Positions 8,597-17,112 of a stretch of 64,000 nucleotides of DNA are shown one piece after another. Under the pieces are notes generated by a model, which worked only from the letters and a program-made list of their open reading frames with translations, was not told the origin of the DNA and searched no databases. A program made the translations under genes and the position numbers. Numbering within the stretch: position 1 is the first letter of the stretch; every line of letters starts with the position of its first letter. The DNA lies in contig JAFAGC010000028.1 in NCBI GenBank assembly GCA_023423065.1, forward strand, positions 1 to 64,000. The letters are read 5' to 3'. This DNA comes from Pseudomonadota bacterium (GTDB taxonomy: Bacteria > Pseudomonadota > Gammaproteobacteria > Steroidobacterales > Steroidobacteraceae).

Positions 8597-9369
8597 CACG
8601 CGCTCCTCGTGGCGGTGTCCCGCGCCCGCGCTTCGCCAGCCGCGCGACGCTTGCCGAACGGCAGCAACATCGGCACGCGTTTACGATAGTCGGCGTACTC
8701 CGGATGCGCCGCGATGAGATCGCGCTCCTCCAGCGGAATCGCCACGAGGATGTAGGTGGTCGTCACTAGCGCGAACACCAGGTGCGCGACCGTCATCGTC
8801 GGGGTCGCCCAGAAGATCATGAACCAGCCCACGTACAGCGGGTGCCGCATCTTCGTGTACAGCCACGGCGTGCGGAACGGCACGGGCGTGTAGGGCCGGC
8901 CGACGAGCTGCAGCCACACCTGCCGCAGGCCTAACAAGTCGAAGTGGTTGATGAGGAACGTCGTGTAGAACAGCAGGGCCCAGCCCGCCCCGTAAGCGGC
9001 GTACATCGCCATGCGACCGGCCGGCGCCTCGATGTTCCAGATCACGCCGCCCATGGGCTGCCAGTACCAGAACACCGCGAGCAGCAGGACGCTCGAGAAC
9101 AGCACGTATGTGCTGCGCTCCGCGGGCTCGGGCACGAACCGCGTCCACGCGCGCTTGAAGCCCGGCCGCGCCATGACGCTGTGCTGCACGGCGAACAGCG
9201 CCAGGAGCCCGAGGTTGACGATCAACGCCGTGCCAAGCGGGACCTCGGGTGGGGAGTCCATGGACTTCGGCAACCCGAAGTTGCCGATGAATGCGATGGC
9301 GCACAGGAACGTCGCCAGGGATATGGCGTAACAGACCACGCCGTAGATGAAGATAGTCGCTCGTTTCAT
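8596..9369 (-). CDS. mddA: MddA-like membrane methanethiol S-methyltransferase
   Basis: Starting at ATG 9369, the product is 257 residues with about five membrane helices. The pattern FAVQHSVMARPGFK, VPEPAERSTYVL, MRHPLYVGWFMIFW and EERDL is that of the NnrU/isoprenylcysteine-methyltransferase-like family that includes MddA. MddA enzymes methylate methanethiol with SAM to give dimethyl sulfide. The RHPLY-EERDL segment is the usual SAM-binding end of this superfamily. It is divergent from a winged-helix/TPR regulator with only 84 bases between them, so that regulator is a natural candidate controller. Substrate assignment is by family only. Confidence 0.75.
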   Translation of the reverse strand: MKRATIFIYGVVCYAISLATFLCAIAFIGNFGLPKSMDSPPEVPLGTALIVNLGLLALFAVQHSVMARPGFKRAWTRFVPEPAERSTYVLFSSVLLLAVFWYWQPMGGVIWNIEAPAGRMAMYAAYGAGWALLFYTTFLINHFDLLGLRQVWLQLVGRPYTPVPFRTPWLYTKMRHPLYVGWFMIFWATPTMTVAHLVFALVTTTYILVAIPLEERDLIAAHPEYADYRKRVPMLLPFGKRRAAGEARARDTATRSA

Positions 9370-9453
9370 GGGAACCCCCGATTTCCAGATGCGAAAAGCG
9401 TAAGGAATGGGCATTGTTCGAGTCCCGGGGTAGTTCCGGGATTTCGCCGGGAT

Positions 9454-11124
9454 ATGAACGGACCCATCAACTTCGGCCGCTTTCGCTTCGAGCCTGACTC
9501 CTCGCGACTGTGGGCCGCGCGCCGCGAAGTGAAGCTCACGCTCAAGGCCGCCGCCGTGCTCGGCGCGCTGCTCGAGCGCGCGGGCGAGCCGGTGTCGAAG
9601 CAGGAGTTGTTCGAGCGCGTCTGGCGCGGCACCGTGGTCAGCGACGACGCGCTGGTCACCTGCATCCAGGAGCTGCGCAAGGCGCTCGGCGACGATGCAC
9701 GCAAGCCGAAGTTCATCGAGACCCGGCACCGGCGCGGATACCGCTTCCTCGCGCAGGTAGTCAGGCCATCGCCCGATGCGGCGGCGGGGACGGTCGCGGC
9801 TGTTCCGCACGCCGCGGGTCACATTCCGGGACGCGCCGCCGTGCGAACGATTGCCGTTCTGCCGTTCACCGACATGAGCCCCGGCCGCGACCAGGACTAT
9901 CTATGCGAAGGCCTCGCCGAGGAGCTCATCGACGCGCTGACCCGTGTCGAGGGGCTTCAGGTCGCGGCGCGCAGCTCGTCGTTCCAGTTCCGCGGCTCCG
10001 GGCTCGACGTGAAGGAAGTCGGCCGCCTGCTCGGTGTCGACACGCTGCTCGAAGGCAGCGTGCGAAAGGCGGGCGACAAGCTGCGCATCACGGTGCAGCT
10101 CGTCGACACGACGACCGGCTATCACAAGTGGTCGGAGCGCTTCGAACGCGAGCTGGGCGACGTGTTCGCGATGCAGGACGAGATCGCGGCGAGCGTGGCC
10201 GCGACGGTGCGCGGCAGTGCGCTGACCCAGCGCGAGAAACGGGCGGTGCGCCGCACACAGACCGCGACGGACACGTACGAATTCTTCCTGCGCGGCCGCC
10301 AGAGCCTGCATCGCATGACCCGCTCGGCGCTCGATCACAGCCGCGAGATGTTCCATTGCGCGATCGAGATCGACGCGGAGTACGCACCCGCCTGGGCCGG
10401 CCTCGCGACCGCGCATGCGCAGCTCTACGAGTGGTTCGGCTCCGCGGACCAGGACCTGGCCGAAGCGGACCGCGCGAGCCGCATCGCGATGCAACTCGCG
10501 CCGCAGCTCGCCGACGCCCACGTGGCGCGAGGCTTCGCGATGTCGCTGCATCGCCGCTACGACGAGGCCGAGGAACACTTCGAGGCCGCGGCGCGAATCA
10601 ACCCGCAGCTCTTCGACACCTACTATCTGTTCGCGCGCTCCTGTTTCGCGCGTGGCCAGATCCTGCGTTCGGCCGAGCTGTTCGGAAAGGCCGCCGCGCT
10701 GCGCCCCGACGACTTCCAGAGCGTCTACCTGCAGGGGCAGTCGCTAAGAATGGCGGGGCAAACGGAGAAGTCGCGCGCGATCAATCGAGAGAGCATCGGT
10801 CGCGCCGAGCGCGTGCTTGCGTTGAACCCGCGCGATACGCGCACGTTGTCGCTGGGCTCGGGCGCGCTCTATCACGACGGGCAGGTCGAGCGCGCGATCG
10901 AGTGGGCCGAGCGCTCGCTCGAGATAAACCCCGATGACATGAGCTCGCTGATCAATGGCGCATTGCTGTTCGCGCATTGCGGCATGAAGGACCGCGCGAT
11001 CGATCTGCTCGGCAAGGCGTTCGGGCTCGGCTGGGGCAAGCGCGACTGGATAGAGAGCGATTCCGACTATGACGCCCTGCGCGACGACCCGCGCTTCCAG
11101 GCGATGCTCGCGAACCTCAGGTAG
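9454..11124 (+). CDS. Winged-helix/TolB-like/TPR transcriptional regulator (soluble)
   Basis: The product is 556 residues from ATG 9454. The N-terminal OmpR/CadC-type winged helix (residues about 1-105) has LTLKAAAVLGALLERAGEPV and the DNA-contact end RHRRGYRF. A TolB-like domain follows (IAVLPFTDMSP, YLCEGLAEELIDAL, about 128-250), then a TPR-rich helical region to the C-terminus. Unlike the three other regulators of this kind in the window, no membrane helix separates the two halves. It is divergent from mddA, and its 3' end overlaps the convergent acyltransferase gene by 8 bases. Confidence 0.87.
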   Translation: MNGPINFGRFRFEPDSSRLWAARREVKLTLKAAAVLGALLERAGEPVSKQELFERVWRGTVVSDDALVTCIQELRKALGDDARKPKFIETRHRRGYRFLAQVVRPSPDAAAGTVAAVPHAAGHIPGRAAVRTIAVLPFTDMSPGRDQDYLCEGLAEELIDALTRVEGLQVAARSSSFQFRGSGLDVKEVGRLLGVDTLLEGSVRKAGDKLRITVQLVDTTTGYHKWSERFERELGDVFAMQDEIAASVAATVRGSALTQREKRAVRRTQTATDTYEFFLRGRQSLHRMTRSALDHSREMFHCAIEIDAEYAPAWAGLATAHAQLYEWFGSADQDLAEADRASRIAMQLAPQLADAHVARGFAMSLHRRYDEAEEHFEAAARINPQLFDTYYLFARSCFARGQILRSAELFGKAAALRPDDFQSVYLQGQSLRMAGQTEKSRAINRESIGRAERVLALNPRDTRTLSLGSGALYHDGQVERAIEWAERSLEINPDDMSSLINGALLFAHCGMKDRAIDLLGKAFGLGWGKRDWIESDSDYDALRDDPRFQAMLANLR

Positions 11125-12328
11125 TCAGGGCCGGCGCGGGTTGCGGCGCGAGGCGCCTGCGCAGCCGCTTCGCCCAGGGCTTCTCGATCAGGTATGTGCT
11201 GATCAGCGAAATCGTGAACAGCCCGATCACGGCCACCGGCAGCGCCGCGGCCGCGTTGCCCGTTCCGAACACCACCGCGAAGCTGATGATCATCAGGAAG
11301 TTCTGCCAGATGAAGATCGAGAACGAGGCCTGGCCGAGGAAGTTCATTCCCGGCAGCGAGAAGAAACGCGCCGCGAGGCCGCGGCCGAGCGCGAAATCGT
11401 GGATCACGATGAGATACAGCGGCATCAACGTGCCGTGGCGCAGGATGTGGCGCCACGCGGTGGAATGCGGCTCGAGCACCGAGATTGCGATGACCGCCAC
11501 GAGCGCGAGATCGCCGAGCGCGAACCAGCTCCTTGGCTTCTCACGCCACGCGGTTTCGAAGCGGCTCAGTCCGTAGGCGCGCGACAGCAACATGCCGGCC
11601 GCGAAGTGCGGCACCCAGAACAGCGGGGTACTGCCGAGGAAGATCTGCCAGTTCTGCTGATCCTGCGCGCCGTCGGGGAAGAACTGCAGGAATACCAGGG
11701 TCGGGAACAGCGAGATCAGCGGCATCGCGAACAGCAGGATTCTCTGCTGGCCGCGTGTGAGACGCGCGAGCGTGCGCATCAGCCAGGGCATGATGAGGTA
11801 CAGGAACACGATGGCCGACAGCGCCCAGGTCGGCCAGCTCCAGGTCGGCACGAGTGGTGGGAACCAGGCCTGGGTGAGCGTCGCGGTCGCGACGAAGCCC
11901 GTCGCGGCGAACCAGACCGGCGGCGCGGTGGGATCCATGAAGAACCGCGGCAGCAGCATCAACGCCGTGAGCAGCAGCACGACGAGGTGGATCGGGTAGA
12001 TGCGCGTGAAACGCGCCCACCAGAAACGCCTGGGCGTGGTGGATAGTTCGCCGTTCGGCGCCCAGTACAGATAGGCCAGGATGAAACCGGACAGCAGGAA
12101 GAAGAAGCTGGTCGATAGATAGCCGTGGGCGAGCAGGTTGTTCGCCCAGGCCGGCAGCGAATCGAGCGCCGCGTACACGTCGACGAACTGGTCCTTGAGC
12201 ATGTCCGCTTCGTTGCGCGTGGACCAGAGGTGATACAAGAAGATGTGGAACACCGCGAAGAAGCGGATACCGTTCAACGGCGTCAATTGCGGCGCGGCAT
12301 CCCCGGCCGGGTTCTGGTTCTCGGACAT
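11117..12328 (-). CDS. OafA-like membrane acyltransferase
   Basis: The 403-residue integral membrane protein has about ten helices and the acyltransferase-3 pattern: LNGIRFFAVFHIFLYHLW (start of helix 1 with the conserved R and H), FFFLLSGFILAY, and RFTRIYPIH. Such enzymes O-acylate surface polysaccharides, lipids or small molecules using acyl-CoA. It stands alone, convergent with the upstream regulator. The substrate is unknown. Confidence 0.9.
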   Translation of the reverse strand: MSENQNPAGDAAPQLTPLNGIRFFAVFHIFLYHLWSTRNEADMLKDQFVDVYAALDSLPAWANNLLAHGYLSTSFFFLLSGFILAYLYWAPNGELSTTPRRFWWARFTRIYPIHLVVLLLTALMLLPRFFMDPTAPPVWFAATGFVATATLTQAWFPPLVPTWSWPTWALSAIVFLYLIMPWLMRTLARLTRGQQRILLFAMPLISLFPTLVFLQFFPDGAQDQQNWQIFLGSTPLFWVPHFAAGMLLSRAYGLSRFETAWREKPRSWFALGDLALVAVIAISVLEPHSTAWRHILRHGTLMPLYLIVIHDFALGRGLAARFFSLPGMNFLGQASFSIFIWQNFLMIISFAVVFGTGNAAAALPVAVIGLFTISLISTYLIEKPWAKRLRRRLAPQPAPALTT

Positions 12329-12391
12329 GGCCTTGCTACTCCCTGCACCGTCGTCCGGTTGCAGGGCGCATCCTAGCAGGCCGGACGGCGG

Positions 12392-12643
12392 TCAGGCGCT
12401 GGGCCGCGACTCCGCGCGATCGCGCATCTGGGAGACGCCCGAGTGGCTCGCGCAGTGGGCGCAGCAGTAGTACTTGCCGCCCGCTTCCATTCCGTGCCCG
12501 ACGATGCGGCACTCGCAATGGCTGCACACCGGGGCGAGCGCGTGGATCGCGCACTCGAAGCTGTCGAAGACGTGTGACTCGGAACCGCGGGTCACCGTGA
12601 AGGCCTTGTCGTAGTCGTTGCCGCAGACTTCGCATTTCGGCAT
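12392..12643 (-). CDS. Small cysteine-rich zinc-binding protein
   Basis: The 83-residue protein contains three CXXC-type pairs: C4/C7, C40/C43 plus C45, and C61/C64 with C60, plus C31 and several His. The half starting at CSHCECRIVGHG and ending YYCCAHC resembles the prokaryotic metallothionein/zinc-ribbon fold, and the first half resembles an YHS-like domain. It probably binds two zinc ions. A good purine-rich site (AAGGAG) precedes the ATG. The function is unknown; metal buffering or a nucleic-acid-binding role are both possible. Confidence 0.75.
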   Translation of the reverse strand: MPKCEVCGNDYDKAFTVTRGSESHVFDSFECAIHALAPVCSHCECRIVGHGMEAGGKYYCCAHCASHSGVSQMRDRAESRPSA

Positions 12644-12813
12644 GTCGTTGCTCCTTGGCGAAAGAATGACCTTTCATTCTGCGCGCCGAATCGCCACGCG
12701 CACGGCGTTCCCGATCCACTTACAGGGGACCGCGTCATCTTCCGATGGGGCGCGTACGGGTGCGCTCCGTATGGTGAGGGGGACTGGTACTGCAAATCAT
12801 TCGGAGGAGAACA

Positions 12814-13173
12814 ATGCCCACCGCAACTGGACATTCGGAAGCGATCCGCGCGAAGAAAGTCATCGGCACCGTGGTGAAGAACACCGCGGGCGAGAGGATC
12901 GGTCAGATCGAGGACATCGTGCTCGAGAAGACTTCGAACAAGATACTGTTCGCGGTCGTCGGGTTCGGCGGCTTTCTCGGGATGAAGGAAAAGTATCACC
13001 CCGTGCCGTGGGGCGCGCTCGACTACAACGAGTCGGAAGGCAGCTACGTCGTGCCGTTCTCGAAGGAACAGCTCGAGGCGGCCCCGGCCGACTCACTCGA
13101 AATGCTCACCCGCAACGATGGCGCTGGCTCGTATGCCTCGCGCGCGGACGACTACTACAAGATCAGGCACTGA
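12814..13173 (+). CDS. PRC-barrel domain protein
   Basis: The 119-residue cytosolic protein has the PRC-barrel pattern: KKVIGTVVKNTAGERIGQIE, then KILFAVVGFGGFLGMKEK, then HPVPWGALDY. A strong ribosome site (CGGAGGAG) lies 6 bases before the ATG. Stand-alone PRC-barrel proteins of this type are often stress-induced and of unknown biochemical role. It is a single gene followed by a GC-rich hairpin. Confidence 0.9.
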   Translation: MPTATGHSEAIRAKKVIGTVVKNTAGERIGQIEDIVLEKTSNKILFAVVGFGGFLGMKEKYHPVPWGALDYNESEGSYVVPFSKEQLEAAPADSLEMLTRNDGAGSYASRADDYYKIRH

Positions 13174-13187
13174 TACATCTGCCCGAA

Positions 13188-13207
13188 GGGGCGGCGTCTG
13201 CCGCCCC
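13188..13207 (+). terminator. GC-rich hairpin after the PRC-barrel gene
   Basis: A perfect 8-base stem, GGGGCGGC (13188-13195) with GCCGCCCC (13200-13207), has a 4-base loop and begins 15 bases after the stop codon. No clear U-tract follows, so it may be a weak or Rho-assisted terminator. Confidence 0.45.
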
Positions 13208-13443
13208 TGCTGGGCGCTCCGCCCGCCTCACAATCTTGCCGCCCCGGCCGGGCGCGCGGGACGGCTCCAAACAAGAATTCCGCGAACATTTTCCGGGACT
13301 TGCCCGCGAATGCGAATGACCGCCGCCTGTGGGACGAGGGCGGCGGTGGCCACTTGCAACGCTTAGGGCGCTGAGACGCGCTTCGCGAAAGTCGGCGGCA
13401 ACCGATTCTCTTCGTCATGCGAGTCGCGCATGATTGCCGGGCG

Positions 13444-14310
13444 ATGAACTGGCGCGGCAACGTCGGAGTTCCTGGAATCGCACTGTGTGCCTGGTGTGCG
13501 ACGGCCAGCGCGCAAGCTCCGAATCTCGAAAACTACCGCGCGCGCATGGCTGCGACCGTGGATGTCGTGCTCGAGCAGATCCGGCCGGCGCTCGACGCCG
13601 ATGCGGCGAAGGTTCTCGACCATCTGGTCATCGAAACGCGCGCCTCCTGGGATACGAACGCACTCGCGCGCAAAGGTCTGGGCAAGAAGCGCGTCGTCGT
13701 CCTGAATTCCGGTTTGCTCGTGTATACCGAATGGCTGACGCTCGCGATGATCGCGGAAGGCGCCGGACACGAAGGTTGTTTGCGCGACTACACGGAGTTT
13801 CTCTCGGACCGCGCCGGAGTGGAGCGCGAGGCCAGCGGGTTCGTCGACTTCGCGCGCACGACACACGGTCATTGCGAGGACGCGCACCTGGACGTGCTCG
13901 ACGAGAAGAGCCAGGAATATCGCGACCGGATCCTCGAGAGCGTGGTCGCCACGGTGTTGCTGCACGAGATAGGCCATCACGTGCTGGGCCACATCCCGAC
14001 GCGAGGCAACAATCTCTACCACGCGCGCCTGCGCGAGATGGCCGCGGATCAGTGGGCCGTCCAGGTGGCGGTGGATTCGAACTACGATCTGCGGCCGGCG
14101 GTGCCCATGTTCCTCGTCCTGGATACGATCGACAGGACATCGTTCGTCGAGGAGATCCGCAGTTCTCACCCGTCCGGACTGCATCGTATACGCGACCTCC
14201 TGGTGCAGACGCGCACCCTGCTGGAAAAGAAGTCCTCGCCGGACGCCCATTCGATGGACACCTCGATCAGGGACCTCGATCGCGCGCTGCAATATGACGC
14301 CCGGCCGTAA
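13444..14310 (+). CDS. Secreted HEXXH metallopeptidase-like protein
   Basis: The protein is 288 residues from ATG 13444, which gives a plausible Sec signal peptide ending at ASAQA; an in-frame ATG at 13417 is possible. The zinc motif HEIGHH (H177, E178, H181) is followed 17 residues later by REMAADQW, whose Glu at about 198 fits the third ligand of M48-like proteases (ExxxD). It is probably a periplasmic zinc protease or a lost-activity relative. It has no operon partner; cfa starts 75 bases downstream. Confidence 0.78.
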   Translation: MNWRGNVGVPGIALCAWCATASAQAPNLENYRARMAATVDVVLEQIRPALDADAAKVLDHLVIETRASWDTNALARKGLGKKRVVVLNSGLLVYTEWLTLAMIAEGAGHEGCLRDYTEFLSDRAGVEREASGFVDFARTTHGHCEDAHLDVLDEKSQEYRDRILESVVATVLLHEIGHHVLGHIPTRGNNLYHARLREMAADQWAVQVAVDSNYDLRPAVPMFLVLDTIDRTSFVEEIRSSHPSGLHRIRDLLVQTRTLLEKKSSPDAHSMDTSIRDLDRALQYDARP

Positions 14311-14385
14311 AGTGACGGGCGGGCCGGAATGGTCCGACGCCGACAGGCCGTGAATCCTCCCCGGAAGTTGTGATAGATAGGGCTC

Positions 14386-15528
14386 ATGAAGCGCACTGCG
14401 TCAGCCGATGACATGGTGCCTCTGGAGGCGCGACCCGGCCGTCTCCGGAGCAGAGTCGCGCAACTTCTCTCCGAGTGCGGGATCCAGATAGGCGGCTCCA
14501 ATCCCTGGGATATCCAGGTTTCCAATGAGGATTTCTATTCGCGGGTCCTGGGCGACGGGTCGCTCGGGCTCGGCGAGTCGTACATGGATGGCTGGTGGAA
14601 TACGCGCGACCTCGATGGATTCATCTATCGACTGCTCGCGGGCGGTGCGCGCGAGAAGGTCGGCGCGTGGCGCGACGTGTTCGCGTGGGTGCATGCGAGC
14701 CTGTTCAACCTGCAGCGCAAGGCGCGCGCGTTCGAAGTCGGCAAGCGACATTACGATCTCGGCAACGCGCTTTACGAGGGGATGCTCGACGAGCGGATGA
14801 TTTACAGCTGCGCTTACTGGGAGGACGCGGACACGCTCGCCGAAGCGCAGGAGAACAAGCTCGAGCTCGTCTTCAGGAAGTTGGACCTGCAACCGGGGCA
14901 GCGCGTGCTCGACGTCGGTTGCGGGTGGGGCGGCGCGTTGAAGTACGCCGCGGAAACGTGTGACGTGACCGGGGTCGGCGTGACCGTCGCGCGCGAGCAG
15001 GCCGAATACGCGCGCCGCAGTTGCGCCGGGTTGCCGATCACGATCCGGCTGCAGGATTACCGGGAGCTGCCGGAACGCGCGGAGCGGGAGCCGTTCGACA
15101 ACATCTGGTCGATCGGGATGTTCGAACACGTCGGGGTGCGCAACTACCGCAGGTACATGGAAGTAGTCAGGCGGTGCCTCAAGGACGGCGGCCGGTTCCT
15201 GCTGCACACCATCGGCGGTCATCGCTCGACGAACCATACGGATCCGTGGATCCACAAGCACATCTTCCCGAACTCGATGCTGCCGTCGCAGGTGCAGATC
15301 GTGCGCGCGATCGAGGGGCTTTTCACGGTTGTCGGCTGGCAGGCAATCGGCCCGCATTACGACCGCACGCTGCTCGCGTGGCGCGCGAATTTCGAGTCGT
15401 ACTGGGCGCGCATCGGTGCGCGCGACGAGCGTTTCCGGCGGATGTGGAATTACTACCTGAGCGCCAGCGCCGCGGCGTTTCGCGCGAAGCGCATCGATGT
15501 GTGGCAGGTACTGCTGGCCCCGCTCTGA
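14386..15528 (+). CDS. cfa: Cyclopropane-fatty-acyl-phospholipid synthase
   Basis: The 380-residue enzyme adds a methylene group from SAM across double bonds of membrane phospholipid acyl chains. Conserved pieces are GLGESYMDGWW (about 64-74), KRHYDLGNALYEGMLDE, MIYSCAYW, the SAM motif VLDVGCGWGG (about 175-184), SIGMFEHVG and the IFPNSMLPS segment. The length matches the family. It stands alone on the plus strand and converges on the VIT-family gene. A CTATCTA repeat copy lies just upstream of the start. Confidence 0.95.
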   Translation: MKRTASADDMVPLEARPGRLRSRVAQLLSECGIQIGGSNPWDIQVSNEDFYSRVLGDGSLGLGESYMDGWWNTRDLDGFIYRLLAGGAREKVGAWRDVFAWVHASLFNLQRKARAFEVGKRHYDLGNALYEGMLDERMIYSCAYWEDADTLAEAQENKLELVFRKLDLQPGQRVLDVGCGWGGALKYAAETCDVTGVGVTVAREQAEYARRSCAGLPITIRLQDYRELPERAEREPFDNIWSIGMFEHVGVRNYRRYMEVVRRCLKDGGRFLLHTIGGHRSTNHTDPWIHKHIFPNSMLPSQVQIVRAIEGLFTVVGWQAIGPHYDRTLLAWRANFESYWARIGARDERFRRMWNYYLSASAAAFRAKRIDVWQVLLAPL

Positions 15529-15543
15529 TACGGCTGACCCTAT

Positions 15544-16251
15544 CTAGTTGACGGCGACGCCGAATAGCTTGCCGATACCGAAGGTCACGGCCAACGCGAG
15601 CACACCCCAGAACAACACGCGCGTCGCGCCCTTCGGGATATTCGCGCCGCCGGCGTACGCCGCGAGCCCGCCCGAGCCGGCGAGCAGCAGGAGGGTCGCG
15701 ATGCTGACTACCGGGATGACGGCCGCGAACGGCGTCAGCGCGACCACCAGCAGCGGCACCGCCGCGCCGAGCGTGAAGCTCAGAGCCGAGGACATCGCGG
15801 CCTGGATCGGACGCGGCGCCATTTCCTCCGTGATGCCGAGTTCGTCGCGGGCGTGCGCGGCGAGCGCATCGCGTGCGGTGAGTTGCTCGGCGACTTCCTT
15901 CGCGAGATCGTGTTTCAGTCCGCGCTGCACGTAGATGGACGTGAGCTCGCGCAGCTCGGCGCCCGGATCCTCCGCGAGCTCTTTCCGCTCCTTGCTGAGA
16001 TCCGCGTCGGTCGCGTCGACCTGCGACTGCACCGAAACATATTCGCCCGCGGCCATGGACATCGCACCCGCCACCAGGCCCGCGATGCCGCTGATCAGGA
16101 TGGTTTGCTTGTCGGTGCCGGCGGCGGCCACACCGACGATCAATGCACTGGTCGAGACGATGCCGTCATTCGCGCCGAGCACGGCGGCACGCAGCCAACC
16201 TACCCGGTTGGTGCTGTGGAATTCGGTATGTCGTCGACGTGCGCGTGCCAT
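15544..16251 (-). CDS. VIT/CCC1 family Fe/Mn transporter
   Basis: The 235-residue protein has the VIT1/CCC1 layout: N-terminal RVGWLRAAVLGANDGIVSTS in helix 1, GAMSMAAGEYVSV in helix 2, a long charged cytosolic region with acidic residues (DADLSKERKELAED), and three C-terminal hydrophobic helices. Members move iron or manganese across membranes. Its upstream side faces a degenerate family A palindrome. It is a single gene, convergent with cfa with a 15-base gap. Confidence 0.92.
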   Translation of the reverse strand: MARARRRHTEFHSTNRVGWLRAAVLGANDGIVSTSALIVGVAAAGTDKQTILISGIAGLVAGAMSMAAGEYVSVQSQVDATDADLSKERKELAEDPGAELRELTSIYVQRGLKHDLAKEVAEQLTARDALAAHARDELGITEEMAPRPIQAAMSSALSFTLGAAVPLLVVALTPFAAVIPVVSIATLLLLAGSGGLAAYAGGANIPKGATRVLFWGVLALAVTFGIGKLFGVAVN

Positions 16252-16272
16252 GGCGGATCTCCGGTTGAAGCG

Positions 16273-16335
16273 GCGGTGCCTGGCACGGAAATCCCGGGAA
16301 TTGGAGTTTTACCGGATTCCGGTGCCTGGCACCGA
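16273..16335. repeat. Degenerate REP family A element
   Basis: Two copies of the near-palindrome GGTGCCTGGCAC (16275-16286 and 16321-16332) flank an AATCCCGGGAATT core. It is related to the arms at 14-119 but no longer forms a continuous hairpin. Confidence 0.65.
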
Positions 16336-16425
16336 TCCGGTAAAGACTAACTCAGGTTCGCGGAAGCCGAGGCCGAGTGCCGGCATCGCCTCCCCGGAGC
16401 GCAACCTGCTTCGAGGCCATGACGA

Positions 16426-16569
16426 CTAGAACGGCGCGCCCGGAGCGATATCCGAGTCGAATCGGTCGTCGAGGATGGTCTGCACGTAACCCGTGCGGCC
16501 GGCGTATCTCACGATGAGGGTCGCCAGGACGGCGCCGAGCGCGATCTTGAATAACGAACTGATTTTCAT
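16426..16569 (-). CDS. Small single-span membrane protein, unknown
   Basis: The 47-residue open frame starts at ATG 16569 after a plausible GGTGAG ribosome site. The first half (SLFKIALGAVLATLIVRY) is one membrane helix and the second half is acidic and soluble. It lies between the VIT-family gene and the BlaI operon on the opposite strand. I do not recognise the family. The clean start, ribosome site and helix support it being real. Confidence 0.5.
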   Translation of the reverse strand: MKISSLFKIALGAVLATLIVRYAGRTGYVQTILDDRFDSDIAPGAPF

Positions 16570-16670
16570 GGGCTCACCGTACGCGTGCGCCCGGGGCCCT
16601 TCCATTGGATACGGGTACGGCCGGCATGAGACGACGCCCATGCCGCCGCGGGAGGTGTCCGACGCCCCAT

Positions 16671-16710
16671 CTACGAAAGTCTTCGTTGACACTACGAAGC
16701 GCTTCGTAGT
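16671..16710 (+). promoter_or_regulatory. BlaI-type double operator with -35 box
   Basis: A perfect 20-base palindrome, ACTACGAAGCGCTTCGTAGT, occupies 16691-16710, just 12 bases before the regulator's ATG. A related imperfect dyad (CTACGAAA-GT-CTTCGTTG) lies at 16671-16688. A TTGACA -35 box at 16686-16691 falls between them, so a bound repressor would block polymerase. This fits autoregulation by the BlaI-like protein. Confidence 0.75.
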
Positions 16711-16722
16711 AGCGTGTGTCCC

Positions 16723-17112
16723 ATGAAGCAGGAACCGCGAATCAACCCCACTCCGTCCGAACTCGAGATCCTCCAGGTCCTGTGGTCGCGCGGCCGCTCC
16801 ACGGTGCGCGAGATCCACGAGGTCCTGTCGCAGGAAAAGGAAATCGGCTACACGAGCGCGCTCAAACTGCTGCAGATCATGACCACCAAGGGTCTCGTGC
16901 AGCGTTCGGAAGATCAGCGCGCGCATGTCTACGCCGCGGCGCTGCCCGCGGAGAAGACCAAGCAGCAATTCGCCGCCGATGTCCTGCAGCGCGTGTTCCG
17001 CGGTTCCACCAGCCAGCTCATGCAGCACGCGTTACAGGGCCGTCGCAGCTCGAAGAAAGAGATCGACGAAATCCGCCGCATGCTCGATGAATACGAGAGG
17101 AAACTTTCATGA
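16723..17112 (+). CDS. BlaI/MecI/CopY family repressor
   Basis: The 129-residue winged-helix protein has the family signature PTPSELEILQVLWSRG (residues about 6-21), the recognition region YTSALKLLQIMTTKGLV, and a helical dimer tail (STSQLMQHALQGRRSSK) where BlaI is cut by its partner protease. It starts at ATG 16723. The stop overlaps the start of the M56 protease gene (ATGA). In this family a membrane protease senses a signal and destroys the repressor. No beta-lactamase gene is near, so the inducer is probably not a beta-lactam. Confidence 0.92.
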   Translation: MKQEPRINPTPSELEILQVLWSRGRSTVREIHEVLSQEKEIGYTSALKLLQIMTTKGLVQRSEDQRAHVYAAALPAEKTKQQFAADVLQRVFRGSTSQLMQHALQGRRSSKKEIDEIRRMLDEYERKLS

